In this document: positions 25,288-32,919 of the stretch, piece by piece
Position numbering within the stretch: the first letter of the stretch is position 1
Layout of the letters: every line of letters begins with the position of its first letter
Assembly: GCA_017472325.1 (NCBI GenBank)
Contig: JAFUQM010000029.1
Coordinates: 1 to 32,919 of the forward strand
Length of the DNA stretch: 32,919 bases
Direction of reading: 5' to 3'
Source: Lachnospiraceae bacterium
GTDB lineage: Bacteria; Bacillota; Clostridia; Lachnospirales; Lachnospiraceae
Position numbers and translations under genes: made by a program
The notes under the pieces: generated by a model
Seen by the model: the letters and a program-made list of their open reading frames with translations, nothing else
Told to the model about the DNA's origin: nothing
Databases searched by the model: none

Positions 25288-27660
25288 TTATTTGAATGTT
25301 GCAATTGTGACACCTGCGTCACCTTCTCCGAATTCACCGAGGCGGTAGGAGTCAACATACTTGATGCGTTTTAAGTGGTTCTGTACTGCCTGACGCAGTG
25401 CGCCAGTGCCTTTGCCGTGTACAATACGTACACTAGGAAGGTGCGATAAATAAGCATCATCCAGATATTTGTCTAGTACAGATAAGGCTTCATCTACTGT
25501 CATGCCAAGCAGATTGATTTCAGTTGAAATCGTAGCGGATTTAGACATCTTGCTTTTGCTTGTAGAAGAAAATTTCTTCTGTGCAGATGTAACGGGGGTT
25601 TCGTCAATTAAAATAAGGTCTTTGATGTTAACCTGAGAACGCATAATACCGCACTGGACGAACAAGTTGCCTTTTTGGTCTGGAAGAGAGTTTACAGTTC
25701 CTTTTAATCCCATTGAGAGAATTTTAACAGCATCACCAAGATGAAGCTGCGATGCTTTTAATTGTTTGCCTGCAGGTTGGTTGGAACGAAGTGTTAGCTT
25801 CTCATTTTTCTCAGAAATTTTAGTGCGAAGTTTCTGTCTGGATTTTTCCAAATCTTTCATGGAAGTGCCAGAGTTAGCTTTTTGCATAGTGCGAATTGTT
25901 TCATCTGCCGTTTCCTTTGCTTCCTGTAAAATCTCGCGGGCTTTTTCGTTTGCTTCTCTGATAATGCGGTCTTTGGACTGATCTATCTTCTCGTTTTTAG
26001 CTTTTAATCTTTCTTGTAATGTTTTAATTTCTTCTTTGTAGCGGGCAATTTCTAAACGCTCATTTTCAATTGTAACGCGGCTTTGTTCCAAATCAGTCAA
26101 CAAATCTTCAAAGCTTTCTTTGTCTTCGCTGATATGTTCTTTGGCAGCATTGATGATGTCATCAGACAGGCCCAGTCTGGAAGATATTGCAAATGCATTA
26201 CTTTTTCCAGGGATACCGATTAACAGGCGGTAGGTTGGACTAAGTGTTTCAACATCAAATTCACAGCAGGCGTTTTCGACAAAGTCAGTAGATAGTGCAT
26301 ATACCTTTAATTCGCTGTAATGGGTAGTAGCCATTGTGCGGATGCCGCGATGGTGCAGACTTTCTAAAATGGCAATTGCCAGTGCGGCACCTTCGGTCGG
26401 GTCTGTTCCCGCGCCAAGCTCGTCAAATAGACAGAGAGAATTCTCGTCTGCCTTTTGTAATATTTTAACAATATTTGTCATATGAGAAGAGAAGGTACTC
26501 AGACTTTGCTCGATGCTCTGTTCATCACCGATATCCGCATACACTTCTGTGAAAATGCTTAATTGTGAGCGGTCGAGTGCGGGAATGTGAAGTCCTGCCT
26601 GCCCCATTAAGGTAAATAAACCGACTGTTTTTAACGATACAGTTTTACCACCAGTGTTTGGACCTGTGACAATCAACAGGTCAAAATCCTTGCCAAGATG
26701 GATATCGATAGGAACAACTTTTTTCTTATCAAGCAGAGGATGGCGCCCTTTTCTGATGGAAATGATCTTGTCTGTGTTAAATAGTGGCTTTGTGGCATTT
26801 TGCTGCATGGCAAGCAATGCCTTGGCAAAAATAAAATCTAACGTTGTCAGAGTTTTATGATTGCACATTAGTTGGTCTGTATATTCGGAAGCCTGTACGC
26901 TCAAGGTGGAGAGAATAATTTCAATTTCTTCCTGTTCTTTGATGGCAAGTTCCTTTAACTCATTATTTAAGTTGACAACTGCCGTAGGCTCAATAAAGAA
27001 GGTAGAGCCACTGGAGGACTGGTCGTGTACCATACCCGGTACCTGCGATTTGTATTCTGCTTTGACAGGAATACAGTAGCGGTTACCGCGCATTGTAATG
27101 ACTGCATCCTGTAGATATGTGCGATAAGAACCATTTACCATATTGTTTAATTGGGAATGGATTTTATCGTTGGTTAACAGAATGCTTCTGCGGATATGCT
27201 TTAATGTGCTGCTGGCGTCATCTGCAATTTCTTCTTCGGAAATGATACAGCGTCTGATTTCGTTGGAAAGTGTTGTTACTGGTTCCAACATGTCAAAATA
27301 GGCTGTCAGAGAATCTGCTGGTGCATCATCCTTTTCACTTCTTCCATATGCTTTGATGCGGTTTGTGCATTCTAAAAGGGAAGCAATACTAAGCAGTTCA
27401 CCAGCGGAAAGGGAACTGCCAATTTCAAGTGCCTTTACCATACCAAGAACAGGCTTATTGCCAGAAAAAGAAATCCTGTCTTTTTTAAATAAACGGGAAA
27501 GTGCATCGGACGTTTCTGTCTGTGCAGCCGTAATCTCTTCCAGGTCACAGGATGGTTTTAAGCTATGACACATGGTTTTTCCTGGCTCTGAGGATGCGCA
27601 TGCAGAAAGCATATCTATAATTTTATGGTATTCTAAAACTTGTAATACTTTTTCGTTCAT
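25288..27660 (-). CDS. mutS2: MutS2 endonuclease/ribosome-rescue ATPase
   Basis: This full-length 790-residue MutS2 has an N-terminal core/clamp and a MutS ATPase domain with Walker A GPNTGGKT at residues 333-340, DIGDEQSIEQSLSTFSSH, Walker B LCLFDELGAGTDPTEGAAL and ATTHYSELK. A long charged coiled coil follows (~515-640). The C-terminal Smr nuclease domain (~715-790) has INLLGMTVDEAL and VRIVHGKGTGALR. MutS2 does not act in mismatch repair; it suppresses recombination and, in B. subtilis, splits collided ribosomes. The start has AAGGAAC 8 nt upstream. The response-regulator/kinase pair follows as probable operon partners. Confidence 0.97.
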   Translation of the reverse strand: MNEKVLQVLEYHKIIDMLSACASSEPGKTMCHSLKPSCDLEEITAAQTETSDALSRLFKKDRISFSGNKPVLGMVKALEIGSSLSAGELLSIASLLECTNRIKAYGRSEKDDAPADSLTAYFDMLEPVTTLSNEIRRCIISEEEIADDASSTLKHIRRSILLTNDKIHSQLNNMVNGSYRTYLQDAVITMRGNRYCIPVKAEYKSQVPGMVHDQSSSGSTFFIEPTAVVNLNNELKELAIKEQEEIEIILSTLSVQASEYTDQLMCNHKTLTTLDFIFAKALLAMQQNATKPLFNTDKIISIRKGRHPLLDKKKVVPIDIHLGKDFDLLIVTGPNTGGKTVSLKTVGLFTLMGQAGLHIPALDRSQLSIFTEVYADIGDEQSIEQSLSTFSSHMTNIVKILQKADENSLCLFDELGAGTDPTEGAALAIAILESLHHRGIRTMATTHYSELKVYALSTDFVENACCEFDVETLSPTYRLLIGIPGKSNAFAISSRLGLSDDIINAAKEHISEDKESFEDLLTDLEQSRVTIENERLEIARYKEEIKTLQERLKAKNEKIDQSKDRIIREANEKAREILQEAKETADETIRTMQKANSGTSMKDLEKSRQKLRTKISEKNEKLTLRSNQPAGKQLKASQLHLGDAVKILSMGLKGTVNSLPDQKGNLFVQCGIMRSQVNIKDLILIDETPVTSAQKKFSSTSKSKMSKSATISTEINLLGMTVDEALSVLDKYLDDAYLSHLPSVRIVHGKGTGALRQAVQNHLKRIKYVDSYRLGEFGEGDAGVTIATFK

Positions 27661-27815
27661 AAATGTGTTCCTTGTTCTATATGTTTTCTATATTTCAATA
27701 TGTTCTCATAAAAATGATTTCTCATTCGGATTTGCGGTGATAGAGACTGCCGCGTATTGTGTTTATGATACCATACTATTTGTAAAAATTCTATTGTCAA
27801 ATACAACTTCCTTTC

Positions 27816-27844
27816 TTTACAAGAGGGGGCGTATCAGATATACT
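27816..27844 (+). promoter_or_regulatory. Sigma-A-type promoter for the HtrA-like gene
   Basis: TTTACA (27816-27821) and TATACT (27839-27844) each match the consensus at five of six bases and are separated by exactly 17 bp, 26 bp before the ATG. The 210-bp gap back to mutS2 (27661-27870) otherwise shows no gene; the divergent mutS2 promoter should also lie there. Confidence 0.7.
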
Positions 27845-27870
27845 TAAATAATTGAAAAAGGAGTTATTTT

Positions 27871-29187
27871 ATGAGTGATTTTGTACCGAATGAACATGAA
27901 AAACCGATACAGGATTTTGTATTTATGAAGGAGCAAATTAAAGAACGCCCTTTGAATAAAAGGAAGCTGATTCGCAGAACATTAATCACTGCATCTATGG
28001 CAGTGATTTTTGGCATGATAGCATGTCTGACATTTCTTGTGCTAGAGCCATTAATTAGTAACTGGCTCTATCCTGAAGAAACGCCACAGGCAATTGAATT
28101 TCCAGAAGATACAGAAGAGATGTTGCCAGAGGATATGCTTATCACAGAAGAGTCGGAAAATGCTGAGGCGCAGATACAGCAGCCAACGATTGTAACGCAG
28201 ACGAAGGAGCTGGAAATCGAAGATTATCAGATGTTATATGATAAACTGTATGCAACAGCCAAAGAAGTATCTAAATCGGTTGTAACAGTCACGGGTGTGA
28301 CGTCAAACGTTGACTGGTTTGATGATACATTTGAGAGTAAAGGACGTTCGGCGGGATTTATCATAGCAGAGAATGGCAGAGAATATTTCGTTGTGACAGA
28401 TGGCAGCAGGCTGAAAGATGCGGAGAGTATCAGTGTTGCTTTTGCTGATGGAACGCAGGCAACTGCTGAGATTCGGAAGGTGGATCCAGTGACAGGACTG
28501 GCGGTAATTACCGTGATGAGTAATCAGCTGTCAAATGAGACAAAAGAAAATATTGCTGTGGCAGCGCTTGGTAATTCTAATGCCTCCAATCTTGTAGGGA
28601 CTCCGGTAATTGCGCTTGGAAGTCCACTTGGAACTAGCAATTCTATCTTATATGGAACGATTACTTCGACAGGAACGACACTGAATCTTGTGGATTCTTC
28701 TTATAAACTGTTGACAACGGATATGTATGCAAGTAAAAGTGCAGGTGGTGTTCTTGTGACAACTAAGGGAAGAGTCATAGGAATTGTGAATATGCAATAC
28801 AATAGTGCAGATATGGAAAATCTTCTGTCAGCCATTGGTATTTCGGAACTGAAGAAAACAGTGGAGATGCTATCAAACGAGCAGGATAAAGCATATTTTG
28901 GTATTTATGGAACAGATGTGACATGGGAGGCATATACGAATCTGAATGTGCCGCTTGGTGCATATGTAACTTCTATTGAAATGGATTCACCAGCAATGCA
29001 GGTAGGCATACAGAGTGGTGATATTATTGTGCGGATTGGAGAAACGGATATCACTTCTTATGGAGAATATATTAGTACATTACATAAGCTGACACCAGAA
29101 ACACCGGTTATGGTCACTGTGAAAAGACAGGTAGCAGAAGAATATAAAGAAGTTGAGATTGAAGTGACACCTGCAGTATTGCAGTAA
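27871..29187 (+). CDS. HtrA/DegP-like membrane protein with PDZ domain, catalytic triad lost (pseudoprotease)
   Basis: This 438-residue protein has a cytoplasmic N-terminus, one membrane helix (~43-65), an acidic extracytoplasmic linker (~66-125) and a trypsin-like HtrA domain (~128-335). A PDZ domain follows (~345-430: LGAYVTSIEMDSPAMQVGIQSGDIIVRIG). Aligning by eye to DegP, the His of VVTNNHV becomes Ser179 (VVTDGSRL), the Asp of DPRSDIALI becomes Gly209 (DPVTGLAVI), and the Ser of GNSGGALV becomes Ala291 (KSAGGVLV). All three catalytic residues are replaced while the fold motifs remain, so it cannot work as a serine protease by the known mechanism. A binding or scaffold role via the PDZ is plausible. 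A good promoter and an AAGGAG ribosome site show it is a maintained gene. Confidence 0.88.
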   Translation: MSDFVPNEHEKPIQDFVFMKEQIKERPLNKRKLIRRTLITASMAVIFGMIACLTFLVLEPLISNWLYPEETPQAIEFPEDTEEMLPEDMLITEESENAEAQIQQPTIVTQTKELEIEDYQMLYDKLYATAKEVSKSVVTVTGVTSNVDWFDDTFESKGRSAGFIIAENGREYFVVTDGSRLKDAESISVAFADGTQATAEIRKVDPVTGLAVITVMSNQLSNETKENIAVAALGNSNASNLVGTPVIALGSPLGTSNSILYGTITSTGTTLNLVDSSYKLLTTDMYASKSAGGVLVTTKGRVIGIVNMQYNSADMENLLSAIGISELKKTVEMLSNEQDKAYFGIYGTDVTWEAYTNLNVPLGAYVTSIEMDSPAMQVGIQSGDIIVRIGETDITSYGEYISTLHKLTPETPVMVTVKRQVAEEYKEVEIEVTPAVLQ

Positions 29188-29202
29188 CGGAAGGAGATAT
29201 TT

Positions 29203-30147
29203 ATGAAGTATATTAAGGATTATAGAGAGGGAGACCGCGTTTTTGATATTTATCTGTGTAAGCATAAGCAGTCTGCGGTAACCAAAAATGGAAAACAATA
29301 TGATAATGTTATTTTGCAGGATAAAACAGGAACGATTGATGCTAAGGTCTGGGATCCAAACAGTGCAGGAATTGAGGAATTTGATACACTGGATTACATT
29401 GAAGTGTATGGAGAGATTACAAGTTTTCAGGGGGCGCTTCAGGTCAACGTAAAAAGAGTACGTCGCTGCAGAGAGGGAGAATATGTTCCGGCGGACTATC
29501 TTCCAGTGAGTAAACATGACATTGATGTCATGTATAAGGAATTGCTTTCCTTTATTGACAGCATTGGAAATCGATATTTAAAGGCGATGTTACAGGAGTT
29601 GTTTGTAAAAAATGAAGATTTTATAAAGGCATTTAAACAGTCTTCTGCAGCAAAATCTGTGCATCATGGATTTGTTGGAGGATTATTAGAGCATACACTT
29701 AGTGTGACAAAATTGTGCAATTATTATTGCAGTACATATTCTTTGCTAAATCGTGACTTGTTGCTTGCAGCAGCAATTTGTCACGATATTGGAAAGACAA
29801 GGGAACTTTCTCTTTTCCCAGAAAATGATTATACAGATGATGGTCAGTTATTAGGACATATTGTTATTGGTACAGAAATGGTGGGAGAAGTGATTCGCAG
29901 AATTGATGGATTTCCGGCTGTGCTTGCAGGTGAGCTCAAGCATTGTATTTTGTCACATCATGGTGAATTTGAGTATGGCTCCCCTAAGAAACCGGCGATT
30001 GTCGAAGCAGTGGCATTGAATTTTGCAGATAATACAGATGCAAAGATGCAGACATTTGCTGAACTGCTTGAGAATACAAATGAGCAGGGATGGCTAGGTT
30101 ATAATAGATTGTTTGAGTCAAATGTAAGAAGAACGAAAGTAGATTAA
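29203..30147 (+). CDS. yhaM: 3'-5' exoribonuclease, YhaM family (OB-fold plus HD domain)
   Basis: This 314-residue protein is the same length as B. subtilis YhaM by my recollection. Residues ~10-95 form an OB-fold nucleic-acid-binding domain (YDNVILQDKTGTIDAKVWDPN). Residues ~150-300 form an HD phosphohydrolase domain with HHGFVGGLLEHTLSV, the metal-binding HD in AAAICHDIGKTREL, HCILSHHGEFEYGSPKKP and a final DNTDAK. Family members trim short RNAs from the 3' end using Mn2+. It begins 15 bp after the HtrA-like gene with GGAAGGAG and is probably co-transcribed with it. The gene name is by family resemblance. Confidence 0.9.
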   Translation: MKYIKDYREGDRVFDIYLCKHKQSAVTKNGKQYDNVILQDKTGTIDAKVWDPNSAGIEEFDTLDYIEVYGEITSFQGALQVNVKRVRRCREGEYVPADYLPVSKHDIDVMYKELLSFIDSIGNRYLKAMLQELFVKNEDFIKAFKQSSAAKSVHHGFVGGLLEHTLSVTKLCNYYCSTYSLLNRDLLLAAAICHDIGKTRELSLFPENDYTDDGQLLGHIVIGTEMVGEVIRRIDGFPAVLAGELKHCILSHHGEFEYGSPKKPAIVEAVALNFADNTDAKMQTFAELLENTNEQGWLGYNRLFESNVRRTKVD

Positions 30148-30209
30148 ATGTGAATATGATTTGCGTTATGTAAACCTGTTTGCAAGTTTCTTAGAAACAG
30201 AGGATTGGT

Positions 30210-31679
30210 ATGGAATATAAGAAAAATGATATTGTTACAGTAGAAATTACAGATATGGGGCATGACGGTGAGGGCATTGGAAAAATAGATGGTTTTGCGC
30301 TGTTTATTAAGGATGCGTTGATTGGTGATGTAGTAGAAGCCAAAGTCATGAAGGTAATGAAAAATTATGCATTTGCAAGATTGGAGAAGGTATTGACACC
30401 TTCTTCTTTTCGCATAAAGCCAAAGTGTGCATATCACAGACAGTGTGGAGGGTGTCAGATTCAGGCATTGTCGTATGAGAAGCAGTTAGAGTTTAAGCAG
30501 AATAAAATCAAAAATAATCTGATTAGAATTGGTAAGTTTGAAGAGCCCTTTATCGACCAGATTATGGAACCGATTGTTGGTATGGAGGAGCCATATCATT
30601 ATCGTAATAAGGCGCAGTTTCCGATTGGAACAGATAAAGAAGGTAATCTGATCGCGGGATTCTATGCGGGCAGGACACATTCGATTATAGCCAACACGGA
30701 TTGTGCGCTCGGTGTAGAAGAGAATAAAGAAATATTGGAGCTGGTACTTGCCTATATGCGTCAGTATCATGTGTCAGCTTACAATGAAACGACTGGCAGG
30801 GGGCTGGTGCGTCATGTATTGATTCGTAAAGGTTTTACTACAGGCGAGATTATGGTCTGTCTGGTTATCAATGGGAAATCACTTCCAGCAGAGCTGGAAT
30901 TTATTCATATGATAAAGAATGTGACAGGAGTGGCATCTATTTCTATTAGTGTAAACAAAGAACGCACGAATGTGATTATGGGAAATGAAATCCGCACCCT
31001 GTGGGGGAAGGATACAATTGCAGATGAAATTCAGATGCATTATGTGAAGGATGTACCTTGCGATTGTGCGACTAACAAGGATAGTAAAGTGGATATGCAG
31101 AATGAGTTTGTTGCAAGTGGTAGAAAAATTTCTTATCATATCTCTCCGCTTTCTTTTTATCAGGTAAATCCTGTGCAGACAGAGAAGTTATACAGTATGG
31201 CATTGTCTTACGCGGGGTTGACTGGAACTGAAACAGTGTGGGATTTATATTGCGGTATTGGCACGATTTCGTTATTTCTTGCGCAGGATGCAAAAATGGT
31301 ATATGGTGTCGAGATTGTAGAGCAGGCAATCTGTGATGCCAGAGAGAATGCGAAGAGAAATGGAATTGACAACGCGCAGTTTTATGTTGGGAAAGCAGAA
31401 GAGGTTTTACCAGAGCTTTATGAGAAGGAGGGTATCTACGCGGACGTAATTGTCGTAGACCCACCACGCAAGGGCTGTGATGAGAAGTGTCTGGAGACGA
31501 TGCTCAAGATGAAGCCAGAGAGAATTGTATATGTAAGTTGTGATTCTGCAACATTGGCAAGGGATTTGCGCGTGCTGTGCGATGGCGGATATGAGTTGAA
31601 GAAGGTAAGAGGCTGCGACATGTTCCCGATGACTGGACATGTGGAGACCGTCGCATGTCTACAAAGGGTGGATATGTAG
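30210..31679 (+). CDS. rlmD: 23S rRNA (uracil-C5)-methyltransferase (RlmD/RumA family)
   Basis: This is a 489-residue SAM-dependent enzyme that methylates a uracil in 23S rRNA. It has an N-terminal TRAM RNA-binding domain (~1-60) and an iron-sulfur site with C73, C79 and C82 (CAYHRQCGGC) and a later Cys in NTDCALG. The methyltransferase core has QVNPVQTEKLY, DLYCGIGTISLF, VVDPPRKGC and the nucleophile region YVSCDSATLARDL. It ends in the conserved MTGHVETVA followed by CLQRVDM. Firmicutes often carry two paralogues (RlmCD-like). Sequence after the gene has the character of an integrative element; the conserved end of this gene is a known target of such elements, so its last residues may have been replaced on insertion. 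Confidence 0.95.
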   Translation: MEYKKNDIVTVEITDMGHDGEGIGKIDGFALFIKDALIGDVVEAKVMKVMKNYAFARLEKVLTPSSFRIKPKCAYHRQCGGCQIQALSYEKQLEFKQNKIKNNLIRIGKFEEPFIDQIMEPIVGMEEPYHYRNKAQFPIGTDKEGNLIAGFYAGRTHSIIANTDCALGVEENKEILELVLAYMRQYHVSAYNETTGRGLVRHVLIRKGFTTGEIMVCLVINGKSLPAELEFIHMIKNVTGVASISISVNKERTNVIMGNEIRTLWGKDTIADEIQMHYVKDVPCDCATNKDSKVDMQNEFVASGRKISYHISPLSFYQVNPVQTEKLYSMALSYAGLTGTETVWDLYCGIGTISLFLAQDAKMVYGVEIVEQAICDARENAKRNGIDNAQFYVGKAEEVLPELYEKEGIYADVIVVDPPRKGCDEKCLETMLKMKPERIVYVSCDSATLARDLRVLCDGGYELKKVRGCDMFPMTGHVETVACLQRVDM

Positions 31680-31843
31680 AAATCCTTGAGTTTACGCACT
31701 TTGCGAGAGTTTTTAAGTTTTCTGGACAGAGCAATTTTGGACGGAAAAAGGAGATTTCTCACGAGATTAAAGTTTTAGTAGTTATGGAACTGGTATGAGT
31801 GGACACAAAAATCTACAGTTCACAATTTGCACGAAAGTGATGA
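31680..31843. other. Gene-free junction between rlmD and an integrative element
   Basis: I see no coding sequence, terminator or tRNA in this 160-bp stretch. It contains TTTGCGAGAG and TCTCACGAGA, a loose inverted pair, and ends with GTGATGA, after which the HEARO-like RNA begins. Because rlmD is a chromosomal housekeeping gene and the next gene is an element-type parB, an attachment site should lie between about 31630 and here. I cannot define its core without the other end of the element. Confidence 0.35.
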
Positions 31844-31980
31844 GCCATGCAAGGACTGAGCATGATACACGATGGGAGCTTGCTCACATAAGTGTATCAA
31901 TGCGAAAGGACTTATAGGGCGAATGCCCGTGACCGAGTTGAAGCGTAGCGTAATCGAGGTATATGGCGATAGATTTCGGA
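31844..31980 (+). ncRNA. HEARO/omega-RNA-like structured repeat, right copy (orphan)
   Basis: After ATGA (31840-31843) comes GCCATGC (31844-31850), then 23 nt, GGGAGCTTGCTCACA (31874-31888), 29 nt and GGCGAATGCC (31918-31927). Blocks and spacings are identical to those of the copy at 430-552. GAGC-TT-GCTC forms a small hairpin enclosed by TGATACAC/GTGTATCA (31863-31870, 31892-31899). The equivalent helix in the other copy is TGTCTG/CAGACA, so the pairing is conserved while the sequence is not. GGGC-GAAT-GCCC makes a third hairpin, and ACCGA..TC-GA-GGT closes the 3' part. This suggests HEARO, the guide RNA of IscB/IsrB nucleases, but no such nuclease gene follows; parB starts 130 bp later. The 3' end is approximate. 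Confidence 0.55.
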
Positions 31981-32010
31981 ACATCAACAACTAAATATTA
32001 AAAGAGTCGC

Positions 32011-32057
32011 AAGACCGTTTGTTTTCAACATCTTTGGATGTGAAAGCAGGCGGTCTT
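32011..32057 (+). terminator. Long terminator-like hairpin upstream of parB
   Basis: AAGACCGTTTG (32011-32021) pairs with CAGGCGGTCTT (32047-32057), with two G-T pairs. The stem continues as TTTTCAACATC with GATGTGAAAG (one bulge) around a TTTG loop, giving about 20 pairs. It is followed by TCTTTCTTTTGTC. It lies 53 bp before parB, so it could stop transcription entering from rlmD or the HEARO-like RNA, or act as a leader attenuator for parB. Confidence 0.6.
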
Positions 32058-32109
32058 CTTTCTTTTGTCAGCTTTCATATCTAAGATTTCAGAATGGAGG
32101 AATGCGAGA

Positions 32110-32919
32110 ATGAGAGAAACAAAGGAAATGTATCCATCATGGGGTGACGACCATGGTGTCAGTTTGGGAAACGTCAAAATCAGCGATTTACACGACTTTA
32201 AGGAACATCCCTTTCGTGTTGTAGAAGATACTGCGTTGTTTGAACTGGCAAAGAGCATTGAGGATAAGGGAGTACTGGTTCCGTTAATTGTTCGTGCCAA
32301 TCCGTATGGAGATGGGTATGAGATTATTGCCGGGCATCGTAGGAAAGCAGCCTGTAACTGGGCAGGGCTTTCAGAGGTTCCTGTAATGATTGTGGAAATG
32401 GATGATAATGAGGCTGTGATTGCTATGGTAGATAGCAATTTGCAGAGGGAACATATCAAGCCAAGTGAGAAGGCTTTTGCTTATAAGATGAAGCTGGAGG
32501 CGATGAAACAGCAGGGGAAGAGGACGGATTTAACTTCTTGCCAAGTTGGCAAAAAGTCAGTAGAAAATCCAACACTGTCTCTTGCAAAGGTGGGATGCGG
32601 ATATGATGAGAACGGCAGATGGCAAGTGACGAATGAAGAAATTGAACAAACACCTATTGATTCTAATAAACAGCTTGCAATGCAGTTAGGTGAAAGTCAG
32701 AGACAGATTGCCCGTTATATCCGCCTTACCAATCTTATCCCTAAGATTCTGATTATGGTGGACGAAGGAAAAATTGCTTTTACTGTAGCTGTGGAGCTTT
32801 CTTATCTAAAGGAAGAGGAGCAGTACGAGCTTCATGCCATTATGGATTTGGAACAGTGTACACCATCCTTATCACAGGCGTGTCGCTTAAAGGTAATGAG
32901 CCAGCACGGAACCTTGGAT
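32110..32919 (+). CDS. parB: ParB/RepB/Spo0J-family partition protein, 3'-partial
   Basis: The frame is open from ATG 32110 to the window edge (270 codons so far), so the gene is incomplete. GGAGG lies 9 nt upstream. Residues ~15-105 are a ParB/sulfiredoxin-like N-terminal domain with the CTP-binding-type motif IIAGHRRKAACNWAG and the following MVDSNLQREHIKPSEKAFAYKMKLEAM. Next comes a helix-turn-helix region (QLAMQLGESQRQIARYIRLTNLIPKILIMVDEGKIAFTVAVELSYL), with an inserted Cys/Gly-rich segment (~140-175). It is not the chromosomal Spo0J. Close relatives I recall sit at the start of large integrative conjugative elements of Lachnospiraceae, so it probably marks such an element downstream. 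Confidence 0.88.
   Translation, partial: MRETKEMYPSWGDDHGVSLGNVKISDLHDFKEHPFRVVEDTALFELAKSIEDKGVLVPLIVRANPYGDGYEIIAGHRRKAACNWAGLSEVPVMIVEMDDNEAVIAMVDSNLQREHIKPSEKAFAYKMKLEAMKQQGKRTDLTSCQVGKKSVENPTLSLAKVGCGYDENGRWQVTNEEIEQTPIDSNKQLAMQLGESQRQIARYIRLTNLIPKILIMVDEGKIAFTVAVELSYLKEEEQYELHAIMDLEQCTPSLSQACRLKVMSQHGTLD

Overview
The window looks like a low-GC Firmicutes chromosome, most likely a gut Lachnospiraceae (Roseburia/Agathobacter/Eubacterium-like). This is inferred from AT-rich coding, strong GGAGG ribosome sites, a class II galT next to galK, a VanW-domain protein, a DUF4080-type radical SAM protein, a MutS2 and a Prli42-like miniprotein. No rRNA, tRNA or CRISPR array was seen.

Left edge (1-5.5 kb): an eroded region. 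A helix-turn-helix/phosphotransferase gene is cut by a structured repeat. It is followed by an FtsX-type ABC exporter whose permease is split by a frameshift plus an apparent internal deletion. The ABC operon has its own leader with a yybP-ykoY-type (Mn2+) riboswitch aptamer and an intrinsic terminator. An AEC permease and an MgtC/SapB protein lie upstream on the same strand.

5.4-11.9 kb: a LacI-family regulator (preceded by a fossil of a response-regulator DNA-binding domain), a MATE exporter, an AraC regulator and galK-galT (Leloir pathway), closed by a strong terminator. 11.9-17.9 kb: an XRE repressor, a B12/radical SAM protein, endonuclease III, a DEDD exonuclease, a membrane-anchored unknown, a 35-residue membrane miniprotein and a VanW protein. 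18.0-22.6 kb: a probable operon of an AIR synthase-like protein, Lrp regulator, aminotransferase, trmL and a second MATE exporter.

22.6-23.15 kb: the gap between two convergent genes is filled by a roughly 520-bp imperfect palindrome that would fold into one rod-like RNA or DNA hairpin. I cannot match it to a known family. 23.15-27.7 kb (minus strand): mutS2, then a two-component system (response regulator, sensor kinase). 27.8-31.7 kb: an HtrA-like membrane protein whose whole catalytic triad is replaced (a pseudoprotease), a YhaM-type exoribonuclease and rlmD.

Right edge (31.7 kb-end): just past rlmD the content changes to a ParB-like gene typical of integrative elements. In between lies a second, diverged copy of the structured repeat seen at 430-552. 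The two copies share conserved blocks at identical spacing (23 and 29 nt) and have a helix whose sequence differs but whose pairing is kept. They start after ATGA and resemble HEARO/omega RNAs, but no IscB/IsrB gene is present. The giant palindrome, the paired orphan HEARO-like RNAs, the Mn2+ riboswitch in front of a decaying exporter and the HtrA pseudoprotease are the observations most worth following.
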